This document shows positions 54,309 through 62,566 of a stretch of 64,000 bases of DNA, one piece after another. Source of the DNA: Tenacibaculum sp. M341. GTDB lineage: Bacteria; Bacteroidota; Bacteroidia; Flavobacteriales; Flavobacteriaceae. Positions within the stretch are counted from its first letter, which is position 1, and every line of letters starts with the position of its first letter. The notes below the pieces were generated by a model. That model worked only from the letters and a program-made list of their open reading frames with translations, ran no database searches and was not told the DNA's origin. The DNA lies in NCBI RefSeq assembly GCF_004337695.1, contig NZ_SJXJ01000001.1:248001-312000 (forward strand), read 5' to 3'. A program made the position numbers and the translations under genes.

Positions 54309-55724
54309 ATGAATAAAGAAGAAAAATTGCTCTGGGAAAATGTGAGAGATTTTAAGTTAGATCACCCAGAAGAAGATTATGGTTTTTCAATAAAGCTGTC
54401 ATACGAAAATAATTGGTCTATTAAGTTTACAGAAGATGCTATTTTAGAATATAAAAAGTTTATGTTTTTAGCAGCTGTTTCAAAGAAAATGGTCTCACCA
54501 TCTCATATTATTGATATTGTCTGGCATTTACATTTGACTTTTTCTGAATCATATCAGCAGTTTTGTGATCTTTTAGGTAAAAATATAAAGCATATTCCAT
54601 CAACAGGAAGAGTAGGTGAACAAGAAAATTTAGCTAATGCAGTAAGTTTTACAGCTGATAAATATGAAAAATACTTTAAGACTAAAAATGAAGTAATCTG
54701 GACTACTCAATCTTTTGAGGATAATATACAGATTAACAAGGTTGACGAAAGATTGAATAATATAATTGATGATAAAAGTAAGCTGTTGTTGATAGGGTTA
54801 GTTCTATTAATACCAGCAGTTATGTTATGGAAACCTATCTTATTAATGATAGATAATCCGGGGTTTGTAACGATAACTCTTTTTGCTTTTTTGGGATTAA
54901 TTGGTATTTTAGATATAGTAATTGGTTACAGTGTAAAAAAGGCATTTGAAGAATTAATTTTTAAAAATCCATATTTAAGAAAATTAACCAAAGAAGAAAT
55001 TATTGAAGTAGCTGAACAAAGTTTACATAAGTTAGTATTATATAAATGCAATGATTTATTTGATAAAAGCTTTTTAAAAGTTTCTGATGAAGACGATAAA
55101 GCGGCAGTATCATTAAAAAAAACAAGAACAGAAGAAGAGGATGTTTATGAAAATGCAGTTCTTAATTATATAGAAAGGTTTCCTGACGACAGTTTAAGAG
55201 TTGCTATTAATGAAATTAAGAATAAATCATTATTTAAAAGATTATCTAATGTAGCAGATTTGATCATAGATAAAGTTTTACATTCTAAAGAGTTAATTCA
55301 AGGTAAAATTTATGCTTTAATTTTACTTTTTGTTTTTTATTCTTTTATTTTTTCTAGATTGATCATTGGTTTTTTACGTCAAAAACCTTTATCTGTTTTA
55401 ATGATAGTAACTATTGCACTATTGGTAATTTCTTACTGGTATTTTTCTACTGTTTATCAAAGAAAATTAAAAAGGAAATTCTTATCAGAAATAAATAGTT
55501 ATATAGATACAAAAGACGATTATTTAAGAAAAATTATAAATAATGAACATATCATATTAGTAGGAACTTTAACGGTACTCTTGGGAAATCAATTGAGTAA
55601 AGCAAAAGGTTCTTCTAATTGGTTTTTTGGAGATAGTTCTTGTACTACAAGTTGTTCTTCTTCTTGTAGCTCATGTAGCTCTTGTAGTTCATGCAGTTCT
55701 TGTGGAGGATGTGGTGGAGACTAA
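54309..55724 (+). CDS. membrane protein with GRPD/DUF1399-like N-domain and Cys-rich tail, unknown function
   Basis: This 471-aa protein lies between parE (4-nt gap) and parC (50-nt gap). The N-terminal domain (about 1-135) contains DIVWHLHLTFSESYQQFC, with Trp72-His-Leu-His75, resembling the glycine-rich-protein-like (DUF1399-type) domains. Four membrane segments follow (about 155-180, 182-210, 335-357, 362-385). The tail from about residue 443 is made of Ser/Cys repeats (CSSCSSCSSC, then CGGCGGD), eleven Cys in about 30 residues, probably a metal-binding or redox tail. In general layout it resembles the TIGR04222-type membrane proteins that have a Cys/Gly-rich end. Function is unknown. Confidence 0.72.
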   Translation: MNKEEKLLWENVRDFKLDHPEEDYGFSIKLSYENNWSIKFTEDAILEYKKFMFLAAVSKKMVSPSHIIDIVWHLHLTFSESYQQFCDLLGKNIKHIPSTGRVGEQENLANAVSFTADKYEKYFKTKNEVIWTTQSFEDNIQINKVDERLNNIIDDKSKLLLIGLVLLIPAVMLWKPILLMIDNPGFVTITLFAFLGLIGILDIVIGYSVKKAFEELIFKNPYLRKLTKEEIIEVAEQSLHKLVLYKCNDLFDKSFLKVSDEDDKAAVSLKKTRTEEEDVYENAVLNYIERFPDDSLRVAINEIKNKSLFKRLSNVADLIIDKVLHSKELIQGKIYALILLFVFYSFIFSRLIIGFLRQKPLSVLMIVTIALLVISYWYFSTVYQRKLKRKFLSEINSYIDTKDDYLRKIINNEHIILVGTLTVLLGNQLSKAKGSSNWFFGDSSCTTSCSSSCSSCSSCSSCSSCGGCGGD

Positions 55725-55774
55725 TAATTTATTTATATTTAAAAAATAACACTCAAAGCGTATAAAGTTAATAC

Positions 55775-58465
55775 ATGAGCGAAGAAAATAACAATTACGA
55801 ACACGACGAAGAATTAACCAACGAAAATCAATCAGAAAATACAGAAACCATTACTAAGGTAACTGGTATGTACAAAGATTGGTTTTTAGATTATGCTTCG
55901 TATGTAATTTTAGAAAGAGCAGTACCTTCCATTGAAGATGGTTTTAAGCCTGTGCAACGTCGTATTATGCATTCTATGAAAGATTTAGATGATGGGCGTT
56001 ATAACAAGGTAGCAAACATTGTAGGTCATACAATGCAGTATCACCCACATGGTGATGCTTCTATTGCAGATGCCATGGTGCAAATGGGACAAAAAGAGCT
56101 TTTAATTGATATGCAGGGTAACTGGGGGAATATCTTAACAGGAGATAGAGCTGCAGCATCGCGTTATATTGAAGCACGTTTATCTAAATTTGCATTAGAT
56201 GTTGTTTTCAATGCTAAAACTACAGAATGGCAGTTATCTTATGATGGTCGTAAAAAAGAACCAGTAAACCTTCCTGTAAAGTTCCCATTGTTACTTGCAC
56301 AAGGAGCTGAAGGTATTGCAGTAGGACTTTCAACAAAAATTCTTCCTCATAACTTTAATGAATTAATTGATGCATCCATTAAGTATTTAAAAGGTCGTAG
56401 TTTTACAATTGTTCCAGATTTTTTAACAGGAGGTGTTGCTGATTTTACCAATTACAGTGATGGTAAAAGAGGAGGAAAGGTACGTGTAAGAGCAAAAATA
56501 TCTCAGCTTGACAAGAAAACATTAGTAATAACTGAAATTCCATTCGGAACTACTACAACTTCTTTAATTGATAGCATATTAAAAGCGAACGATAAAGGAA
56601 AAATTAAAATAAAGAAAATAGAAGATAATACGGCTGCAGATGTAGAAATTGTAGTGCATTTACCACCAAATATTTCTCCAGATAAAACAATTGATGCTCT
56701 TTATGCATTTACCAATTGTGAGAATTCTATTTCACCGTTATGTTGTATTATTGAAGATAACAAACCTATTTTTATTGGTGTTTCTGAAGTACTTAAAAAG
56801 TCTACTGACTTTACGGTAGAATTATTAAAAAGAGAACTAGAAATTCAATTAAATGAGTTAGAAGAACAATGGCATTTTTCTTCTTTAGAACGAATTTTTA
56901 TTGAAAATAGAATTTATCGTGATATTGAAGAACAAGAAACTTGGGATGGTGTAATTGAGGCAATTGACAAAGGATTGGCGCCACATGTTACACATTTAAA
57001 ACGTGCAGTAACCGAAGAAGATATTGTAAAGCTTACTGAAATCAGAATTAAAAAGATTTCGAAGTTTGATATTGATAAGGCTAAGCAGTTTATAGAAAGC
57101 TTAGAAGAAAAAATTGCTGAAGTAAAACATCATTTAGATAACTTAATAGAATTTGCTATTGATTATTATAAAGAATTAAAAGCAAAATATGGAAAAGGAA
57201 AAGAACGTAAAACAGAAATCAGAATTTTTGATGATATCGTAGCTACTAAAGTGGTTATGAGAAATGCCAAACTTTATGTAAATAGAGAAGAAGGATTCAT
57301 TGGAACTTCTTTGAAAAAAGATGAGTTTGTATCTGATTGTGCAGATATTGATGACATCATAGTTTTCAAAGAAGATGGAAAAATGTTAGTAACCAAAGTA
57401 GGATCTAAAACTTTTGTTGGTAAAGGCATTATCCATATTGCAGTATTTAAGAAAAAAGACAAAAGAACCGTGTACAATATGATGTACAAGGATGGTACTC
57501 GTGGACCAAGTTATATGAAACGTTTCAATGTTACCTCAGTAACCAGAGATAAAGAATATGATTTAACAAACGGGAATAAAGGTTCTAAAGTATTATACTT
57601 TACAGCGAACCCAAATGGTGAAGCTGAAATAGTGACTGTTTTATTGAGAGCAGTAGGGAGTATTAAAAAATTAAAATGGGATATAGACTTTGCAGATTTA
57701 GCTATTAAAGGAAGATCTGTAAGAGGAAATTTAATTACTAAACAAAGTATTAAGAAAATTGAATTTAAAGAAGCTGGGGTTTCTACTTTAAAGCCTCGTA
57801 AAATTTGGTTTGATGATACTGTGAAGAGATTAAATGTTGATGAAAGAGGAGAGCTGTTAGGAGAGTTTAAGGCAGAAGATAAAATATTAATAGTATCCCA
57901 ATCAGGTAAAGCAAAAGCGGTTACTCCAGATTTGGCAATGCATTTTACCAATGATATGATTGTACTAGAAAAATGGAAGCCTAAAAAACCAATTTCAGCT
58001 ATTTATTACGACGGTCATAAAGAACGTTATTTTGTGAAGAGATTTTTATTAGAGTCTACAGATAAAGAAGAAGTATTTATTACAGATCATGAAAAATCTC
58101 AGTTACAAATTGTAGCTACTGATTACAGACCTGTAGTAGAAATTGTGTTTTCTAAACGTAGTTTACCTAGAATGGAAGTAAATTTTGAAGATTTTATATC
58201 TATCAAAGGAATTAAAGCAGTAGGTAATCAATTAACAGCAGCTAAAATAAGAACGATTAACTTTTTAGAGTCACTTCCATATGAAGAGGAACCAGAGGAA
58301 GTGCCTGTTGAAGAAGTTACTGAAAACGTGGAAAATGTAGAAGAGGATGCGGTTGAAAGACCATCTAATATGGTAAGTAAAGAAGATAAAGCTAAAAAGG
58401 CGCTTGAAAATGCCATTAAAAAGAAGAAAGAAGGCGATGATGAAAGTCAGACAGCTTTATTTTAG
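55775..58465 (+). CDS. parC: DNA topoisomerase IV subunit A
   Basis: This cleavage-and-rejoining subunit works with ParE. It has 896 aa. An acidic N-terminal stretch (about 1-28) leads into the winged-helix core (YASYVILERAVPSIEDGFKPVQRRIM), with DRAAASRYIEARL carrying catalytic Tyr131. The tower and coiled-coil domains follow (about 330-490), then the C-terminal pinwheel domain (about 500-840) and a highly charged tail with repeated Glu-Val runs and Lys (about 845-890). It is called ParC instead of GyrA because of the linked parE and the lack of a clear GyrA-box (QRRGGKG). The following mscS-like gene is 13 nt away. Confidence 0.97.
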   Translation: MSEENNNYEHDEELTNENQSENTETITKVTGMYKDWFLDYASYVILERAVPSIEDGFKPVQRRIMHSMKDLDDGRYNKVANIVGHTMQYHPHGDASIADAMVQMGQKELLIDMQGNWGNILTGDRAAASRYIEARLSKFALDVVFNAKTTEWQLSYDGRKKEPVNLPVKFPLLLAQGAEGIAVGLSTKILPHNFNELIDASIKYLKGRSFTIVPDFLTGGVADFTNYSDGKRGGKVRVRAKISQLDKKTLVITEIPFGTTTTSLIDSILKANDKGKIKIKKIEDNTAADVEIVVHLPPNISPDKTIDALYAFTNCENSISPLCCIIEDNKPIFIGVSEVLKKSTDFTVELLKRELEIQLNELEEQWHFSSLERIFIENRIYRDIEEQETWDGVIEAIDKGLAPHVTHLKRAVTEEDIVKLTEIRIKKISKFDIDKAKQFIESLEEKIAEVKHHLDNLIEFAIDYYKELKAKYGKGKERKTEIRIFDDIVATKVVMRNAKLYVNREEGFIGTSLKKDEFVSDCADIDDIIVFKEDGKMLVTKVGSKTFVGKGIIHIAVFKKKDKRTVYNMMYKDGTRGPSYMKRFNVTSVTRDKEYDLTNGNKGSKVLYFTANPNGEAEIVTVLLRAVGSIKKLKWDIDFADLAIKGRSVRGNLITKQSIKKIEFKEAGVSTLKPRKIWFDDTVKRLNVDERGELLGEFKAEDKILIVSQSGKAKAVTPDLAMHFTNDMIVLEKWKPKKPISAIYYDGHKERYFVKRFLLESTDKEEVFITDHEKSQLQIVATDYRPVVEIVFSKRSLPRMEVNFEDFISIKGIKAVGNQLTAAKIRTINFLESLPYEEEPEEVPVEEVTENVENVEEDAVERPSNMVSKEDKAKKALENAIKKKKEGDDESQTALF

Positions 58466-58478
58466 ATACTAACTTTAT

Positions 58479-59318
58479 ATGCAGAAAATACTTACATATC
58501 TACTAGACTTAGATTCTTTACTAGGAATTTCACTCTACATATTTTTGGTAGTATTTACTGCATGGATTTTATCAAGAATTATAAGATATCTGATTCTGTT
58601 GATAATCAAATCAAGAACATCAGAACGTTTTGGTAGAACCAGTATTCAATTTTTAAGAAATTCCGTAAAGTTTTTTATCGGAATTTTTGCTTTGGTGTAT
58701 ATCATACTTACAGTTCCTTTATTTAGAAGTAAAGCCACAATTATTTTTTCTGGAGCAGGTATTATTGCAGCTGTAATTGGTTTTGCTGCTCAAGCTGCCT
58801 TATCGAATTTAATAGCAGGGGCTTTTATCGTAATTTTTAAACCTTTTAGAGTAGGAGATTACATAAAATTAGATACAGAGCGTGTAGGAATAGTAGAAGA
58901 TATTACTTTAAGACATACAGTAATTAATAATTTTGAAAACAAAAGATTAATTATACCTAACTCTGTAATTAGTACCGATTCTGTTTTAAATCACACCATA
59001 CAAGATTCTCACGTACTTAGTTTTAATAATTTTAAAGTTGGAGTGAAAGCTGATATTGATTTGGCTAGAAAAATTATTCAGGAAGAAGCTTTTAAATTAC
59101 CTAATGTAATTAAAGATGAAATGAATAATAGCGGAGAAATTGATGTTAGAGTAATTGATATTCATTCCGATCATATTCATTTACGGGCTTATGTGTGGTT
59201 GGTTGAACCTTTTAAAGAATTTAAAACAAAATGTAAATTGAAAGAAGCGGTTCACAAACGATTTATAAAAGAGGGAGTAGATTTACCAATTCCGATTCAT
59301 AAACAAATCAACTTATAA
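58479..59318 (+). CDS. small-conductance mechanosensitive channel family protein (MscS-like)
   Basis: This 279-aa inner-membrane protein has three hydrophobic segments (about 18-42, 65-85 and 92-120). The third is Gly/Ala-rich as in the MscS pore helix (GAGIIAAVIGFAAQAALSNLIAGAFIVIFKPF). The beta domain follows with RVGDYIKLDTERVGIVEDITLRHTVI, then a C-terminal alpha/beta domain ending LPIPIHKQINL. MscS-type channels release solutes in hypo-osmotic shock. It follows parC by 13 nt and is followed 10 nt later by an unrecognised gene, indicating cotranscription. Confidence 0.93.
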   Translation: MQKILTYLLDLDSLLGISLYIFLVVFTAWILSRIIRYLILLIIKSRTSERFGRTSIQFLRNSVKFFIGIFALVYIILTVPLFRSKATIIFSGAGIIAAVIGFAAQAALSNLIAGAFIVIFKPFRVGDYIKLDTERVGIVEDITLRHTVINNFENKRLIIPNSVISTDSVLNHTIQDSHVLSFNNFKVGVKADIDLARKIIQEEAFKLPNVIKDEMNNSGEIDVRVIDIHSDHIHLRAYVWLVEPFKEFKTKCKLKEAVHKRFIKEGVDLPIPIHKQINL

Positions 59319-59328
59319 ATTTACAGCT

Positions 59329-59889
59329 ATGAAAGAAATACTTGAAAAGTATAGAAAAACCAATGATAATACCATTCTAGAAGAGTTTAGATGTCAAAAA
59401 AACGATTATTGGGATGATAATTATTGGAAAAGGAGCGAGTTAATTTTTACTCTTTACAATGATTTTAGTCCGTCTGATAAAGTTCTAATAAAATGGCTAA
59501 TAGCAGAAGAATTGGAAGGTCAAGAAGTAGAAATTCCAACAGAAACGATTCAGTTATGTGCTTTTATGTTGTATAAAATAATGGATTTTGAAGATATTTA
59601 TGACTTGTATAGTGTAAAATATGGAGGAGGAACAGATTTAGAGTGCACAACTGATATCGAGCTTGTTTTTGGTATTGATAAAGAGTTAACGAAAGAGTAT
59701 TTAAAAAAGGTTTCAACAAAAAAGAGTAAAGAAGTATTAGGGTGTATAGAGCATTATGAAAGTTTTGAGAATGCTGTATATAAAAGTCGTGATGAGTATA
59801 TTGAATATTTTGAAAGTAAAAGAATTAATATGTTAATTGCCGATTTTGAAGATACTAAAGAGTATTTATCAGAAAAAAATAACTCATAA
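59329..59889 (+). CDS. hypothetical acidic soluble protein
   Basis: This 186-aa protein has no signal peptide or membrane segment. It is rich in Asp, Glu and Lys and predicted mainly helical, with repeats of amphipathic stretches such as NTILEEFRCQKNDYWDDNYWKRSELI and KEYLKKVSTKKSKEVLGCIEHYESF. It contains several Cys but no clear metal motif. It lies 10 nt after the mscS-like gene and 22 nt before another small unrecognised gene. Its acidity, small size and setting recall immunity proteins, but no toxin gene is near, so I make no functional call. Confidence 0.7.
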   Translation: MKEILEKYRKTNDNTILEEFRCQKNDYWDDNYWKRSELIFTLYNDFSPSDKVLIKWLIAEELEGQEVEIPTETIQLCAFMLYKIMDFEDIYDLYSVKYGGGTDLECTTDIELVFGIDKELTKEYLKKVSTKKSKEVLGCIEHYESFENAVYKSRDEYIEYFESKRINMLIADFEDTKEYLSEKNNS

Positions 59890-59911
59890 TACTTTTTGAT
59901 GTAAAGCAACA

Positions 59912-60277
59912 ATGAAAAAGCTGATGTCCAATATTTTTTCACTAGGTGTAAGATCGTATCCAGGTTCAGAAAAATATTTCCTTCCAGTTATGATCATTGT
60001 TTTTTTAGTACTTGGTTACACTTGGTATTCCGTAAATAAAAAAGTGAACTTACAAAGGAAGTTTGCTAGTTACCTAGAAAACAATTTAGATAAGGATTTT
60101 ACATTTCATTTAGAAGATTTTAATAATTGTTTTAAAACTAAATTTAGAACAATAAATGAATTGAGTAAGTTTCTTCAATTAACAAAAAGAGATTTCGATA
60201 ATTTACATTTTTATAAAATATCTTTTCAGTTCAAAGTTAAATCTGATAATATCAATATTGTTTCTTATAAAAAGTAA
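59912..60277 (+). CDS. hypothetical small membrane-anchored protein
   Basis: This 121-aa protein has a single N-terminal membrane segment (about 25-44, YFLPVMIIVFLVLGYTWYSV) followed by a basic, mainly cytoplasmic or periplasmic part with NLDKDFTFHLEDFNNCF and TKRDFDNLHFYKISFQFKVK. The N-terminus before the helix is short and contains no lipobox. It is 22 nt behind the acidic hypothetical gene and 13 nt before the next. No family was recognised. Confidence 0.65.
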   Translation: MKKLMSNIFSLGVRSYPGSEKYFLPVMIIVFLVLGYTWYSVNKKVNLQRKFASYLENNLDKDFTFHLEDFNNCFKTKFRTINELSKFLQLTKRDFDNLHFYKISFQFKVKSDNINIVSYKK

Positions 60278-60290
60278 AATTCTATAAATA

Positions 60291-60725
60291 ATGAAAGAAA
60301 ACAAATGTAGGATTGCTGATGCCATGAATACTTACAATACAGCCTTAGGAATTATAAAATCTAAAGGATATAAAATTTTCTTGTATCCTGATGAACGAGA
60401 GGAGTATTTAGGTGATTTTTGGGCTGTAAAAGAAGAAAGGCAATTTATTGGTTCAGATCCATTACGATTGCTGGGAATAATTTCTATATGGGAACATACA
60501 GGAGATGATTGGCAAATAAATAGTTATGAAGATAAAGATTGGTATGACGAAATTTTGTCAAGAGCATTACCCGATGATACTGAAGATTTTAAAAAGTTAA
60601 CCGAAACAGACTTCAATGAAATGGTAACTGATTATAAAATATTTTTTCATAAAATTCTTAATAAACCATTTCCAGACAATCCATCTAGAGAAGAAATGTT
60701 TCAATTAATAGATTCAATATATTAA
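60291..60725 (+). CDS. hypothetical acidic soluble protein
   Basis: This 144-aa protein has no signal peptide. It begins MKENKCRIADAMNTYNTALGI and contains DFWAVKEERQFIGSDPLRLLGIISIWEH and acidic segments such as EDKDWYDEILSRALPDDTEDF. Trp and acidic residues are frequent, as in many immunity-type or chaperone-like small proteins, but I cannot place it. It ends the rightward run that began with parE and is convergent with the flavin-binding gene; a GGTTAACC palindrome follows the stop without a T tail of note. Confidence 0.68.
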   Translation: MKENKCRIADAMNTYNTALGIIKSKGYKIFLYPDEREEYLGDFWAVKEERQFIGSDPLRLLGIISIWEHTGDDWQINSYEDKDWYDEILSRALPDDTEDFKKLTETDFNEMVTDYKIFFHKILNKPFPDNPSREEMFQLIDSIY

Positions 60726-60750
60726 GGTTAACCTTTTAAAATCTTAATTA

Positions 60751-61422
60751 TTAAGCTAGTGTTGCTTTATTTTTTTCGTAATAATCAATAATATGCTTTG
60801 GTGTTTGAACACTATCGGCTAGTTTATCATCAGAAATAGGTTTTTCAGCAATTTGCTTTATAGGTATAACTCCAGCCCAAATAGGCAAATTTTCATCAGC
60901 AGGTTCGTCATTCACACCTTCAGCTCTAACTTTAGCCGAAGCTTGTTCTATGGTAAATTCAACAATAATAGTTCTATCTAACTCTTGTTGAGTCATAGTT
61001 CGTAAACTATCCCATCTATCAGGAGTCATATTGTTAATGGTCTTTTCTAATATCTCTGTTTTTCTAGCATCATCATCTATTTTTTGTAAAGATCCAAACA
61101 AGGTAACTGATCTATAATTTACGCTATGATGAAGACCAGAACGTGCTAATACTAATCCGTCTAAATGAGTAATATTTATAGATGTTTTTTTACTTTCAAG
61201 AATAGAAAGTAACATTCTATTTCCGGTAGAACCATGAAAATATAATTTATCACCATCTTTTGCATAAGCCATTGGTATAGATATTGGGTAACCATCATAA
61301 ATATATCCAACATGTGCTAAAAAACCAGCATCTATAATTTCATGAACTACTTTTTTATCGTAAACAGCTCTATTAGCTCCTCTTTTAACACGATTTAGTT
61401 TACTTTTTTCAAATTCTTCCAT
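60751..61422 (-). CDS. pyridoxamine 5'-phosphate oxidase-like flavin-binding protein
   Basis: This 223-aa protein has the split-barrel flavin-binding fold of the PNPOx-like/NimA group (PF12900 type). Typical text is VVHEIIDAGFLAHVGYIYDGYPISIPMAYAKDGDKLYFHGSTGNRML, then the LARSGLHHSVNYRSVTLFGSLQKI pattern. These proteins bind FMN or heme and some act on nitro compounds or pyridoxal derivatives; the true PNPOx motif set for PLP synthesis is not obvious. It ends a leftward three-gene set (DinB, GNAT and this gene) that is divergent from a MocR-type PLP-binding regulator, which makes a link with B6 vitamers possible. Confidence 0.88.
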   Translation of the reverse strand: MEEFEKSKLNRVKRGANRAVYDKKVVHEIIDAGFLAHVGYIYDGYPISIPMAYAKDGDKLYFHGSTGNRMLLSILESKKTSINITHLDGLVLARSGLHHSVNYRSVTLFGSLQKIDDDARKTEILEKTINNMTPDRWDSLRTMTQQELDRTIIVEFTIEQASAKVRAEGVNDEPADENLPIWAGVIPIKQIAEKPISDDKLADSVQTPKHIIDYYEKNKATLA

Positions 61423-61442
61423 AATTTTAAATTTATTGTTCT

Positions 61443-61958
61443 CTATAGTTTTTTTGATAAAATAGGATTATCATATCCTTTTTTACCTATTTGAAAAGAG
61501 ATGTTTCCTACTTTTTCAAAATCATACTTTTCATAAAAATGAATAGCTCTGGTGTTTTTAATGTATACAGATAACCAAATGGTATCAAAGTTTAGTTCTT
61601 CAGCTTTTTTAATTACAAGATTACATAACTCGTAACCATATTTCATAGCAATAAACTCATCAAGAATATAAATTCTTTCCAGTCTACAGCTGTTATTTGA
61701 AGAAACACAATCTATGGTTGCGTTTAATACAAGTTTAGCATAACCAATAGGAAATTTGTCTTTATAAACTATATAATAGATGTTATTTTTATTTTGTAAT
61801 TCTTCTAAAGTTTTTTCGGTAGAGAAAGCTTTATCAAGGTATGCGGTTAAATTTGTTTTGTCTTCAATATATCCACCATGAGATTCTCTAAAAGTAACTC
61901 TACCTAGCAAAGCAAGCATTTCAAAATCACTTGCACTCGCTATCTTAAATTCTACCAT
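61443..61958 (-). CDS. GNAT-family N-acetyltransferase
   Basis: This protein has 171 aa from the ATG at 61958. That start gives MVEFKIASASDFEMLALLGR, the normal GNAT beginning, and leaves 5 nt from the DinB stop; the longer frame from 62000 would overlap the DinB gene by 37 nt. The acetyl-CoA motif is seen as LERIYILDEFIAMKYGYELC with the Gly-containing loop, followed by LSVYIKNTRAIHFYEKYDFEKVG. The substrate is unknown. It is the middle gene of the DinB-GNAT-PNPOx-like set. Confidence 0.88.
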   Translation of the reverse strand: MVEFKIASASDFEMLALLGRVTFRESHGGYIEDKTNLTAYLDKAFSTEKTLEELQNKNNIYYIVYKDKFPIGYAKLVLNATIDCVSSNNSCRLERIYILDEFIAMKYGYELCNLVIKKAEELNFDTIWLSVYIKNTRAIHFYEKYDFEKVGNISFQIGKKGYDNPILSKKL

Positions 61959-61963
61959 TATTG

Positions 61964-62482
61964 TTATAAATATAGTTCTGTAATTACTTTTTGGTGCCAA
62001 ATATCATGACCAGGTATAATAAAAGCAGCTGCTCTAGCAGATAAATTACTTCCGCCAGCCTTACCTACAAAACACAAATCTTCATTGTTTAAAGTATTTA
62101 ATAAATACATAGAATTGGTTCTATTTATTTTAAACTCTCCCAATAAATCAGTAATACTTTTATCATTAGCTTTAGAAGGAGCGATATATATATTTTGATC
62201 AAAACTTGTTAAGTCTTCAGGATCTCTTCTAGCAATTCTAAAACAACGATTCATAAAAATACGTTCTGTATCAATGATGTGTTGAAATACTTCTTTAACA
62301 GTCCATTTTTCAGGTTGATATTTATACTCAAGTTTGTCGTTTGAAATATTACTGAAGAAATTATAAGTGTTTTTCATTCCTTCAGAAAAACTTTCTTTTA
62401 GGTTGATGTTTTCAGGTAATTGATCAATATATCTTTTAAAATATTCGTTGAATTCAGAATTATTTAATTCACTTCTATTCAT
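61964..62482 (-). CDS. DinB-family protein
   Basis: This 172-aa protein is predicted to be a four-helix bundle of the DinB/YfiT-like type. Metal-binding His residues are placed as expected: His in EVFQHIIDTERIFMNRCFRIARRD (about residue 68) and the two in HDIWHQKVITELYL near the end (about 158-162). Many members act as thiol-dependent S-transferases using bacillithiol or as metal enzymes; the reaction here is unknown. It is the first gene of the leftward set, divergent from the MocR-type regulator with 84 nt between starts. Confidence 0.88.
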   Translation of the reverse strand: MNRSELNNSEFNEYFKRYIDQLPENINLKESFSEGMKNTYNFFSNISNDKLEYKYQPEKWTVKEVFQHIIDTERIFMNRCFRIARRDPEDLTSFDQNIYIAPSKANDKSITDLLGEFKINRTNSMYLLNTLNNEDLCFVGKAGGSNLSARAAAFIIPGHDIWHQKVITELYL

Positions 62483-62508
62483 GTTAGTTTTCTTATTTAT
62501 ACTTCAAA

Positions 62509-62564
62509 AGTAGTATTTTTATGGACTACTATAAGCATCCAGAAGAAAAACAATAAGTAGTCCA
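62509..62564. promoter_or_regulatory. candidate operator for the MocR-type regulator
   Basis: TGGACTACT (62522-62530) and AGTAGTCCA (62556-62564) form a perfect 9-bp inverted repeat in the divergent region. A third half-site AGTAGT is at 62509-62514. The sequence TAAGTAGTCCA is close to the AAAGTGGWCTA motif known for PdxR-type MocR regulators. Confidence 0.55.
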
Positions 62565-62566
62565 GT

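Noticed and set aside
57511-57951. 146-codon minus-strand open frame inside parC
   Set aside because: It is a shadow of parC, with no family resemblance and no promoter.
60724-60737. AAGGTTAACCTT palindrome as a terminator between convergent genes
   Set aside because: A perfect palindrome with no loop and only four T residues is a poor terminator; 6-bp arms are near chance.
61959-62000. Longer N-terminus for the GNAT gene
   Set aside because: It would overlap the DinB gene and adds non-family sequence; the ATG at 61958 fits the spacing.
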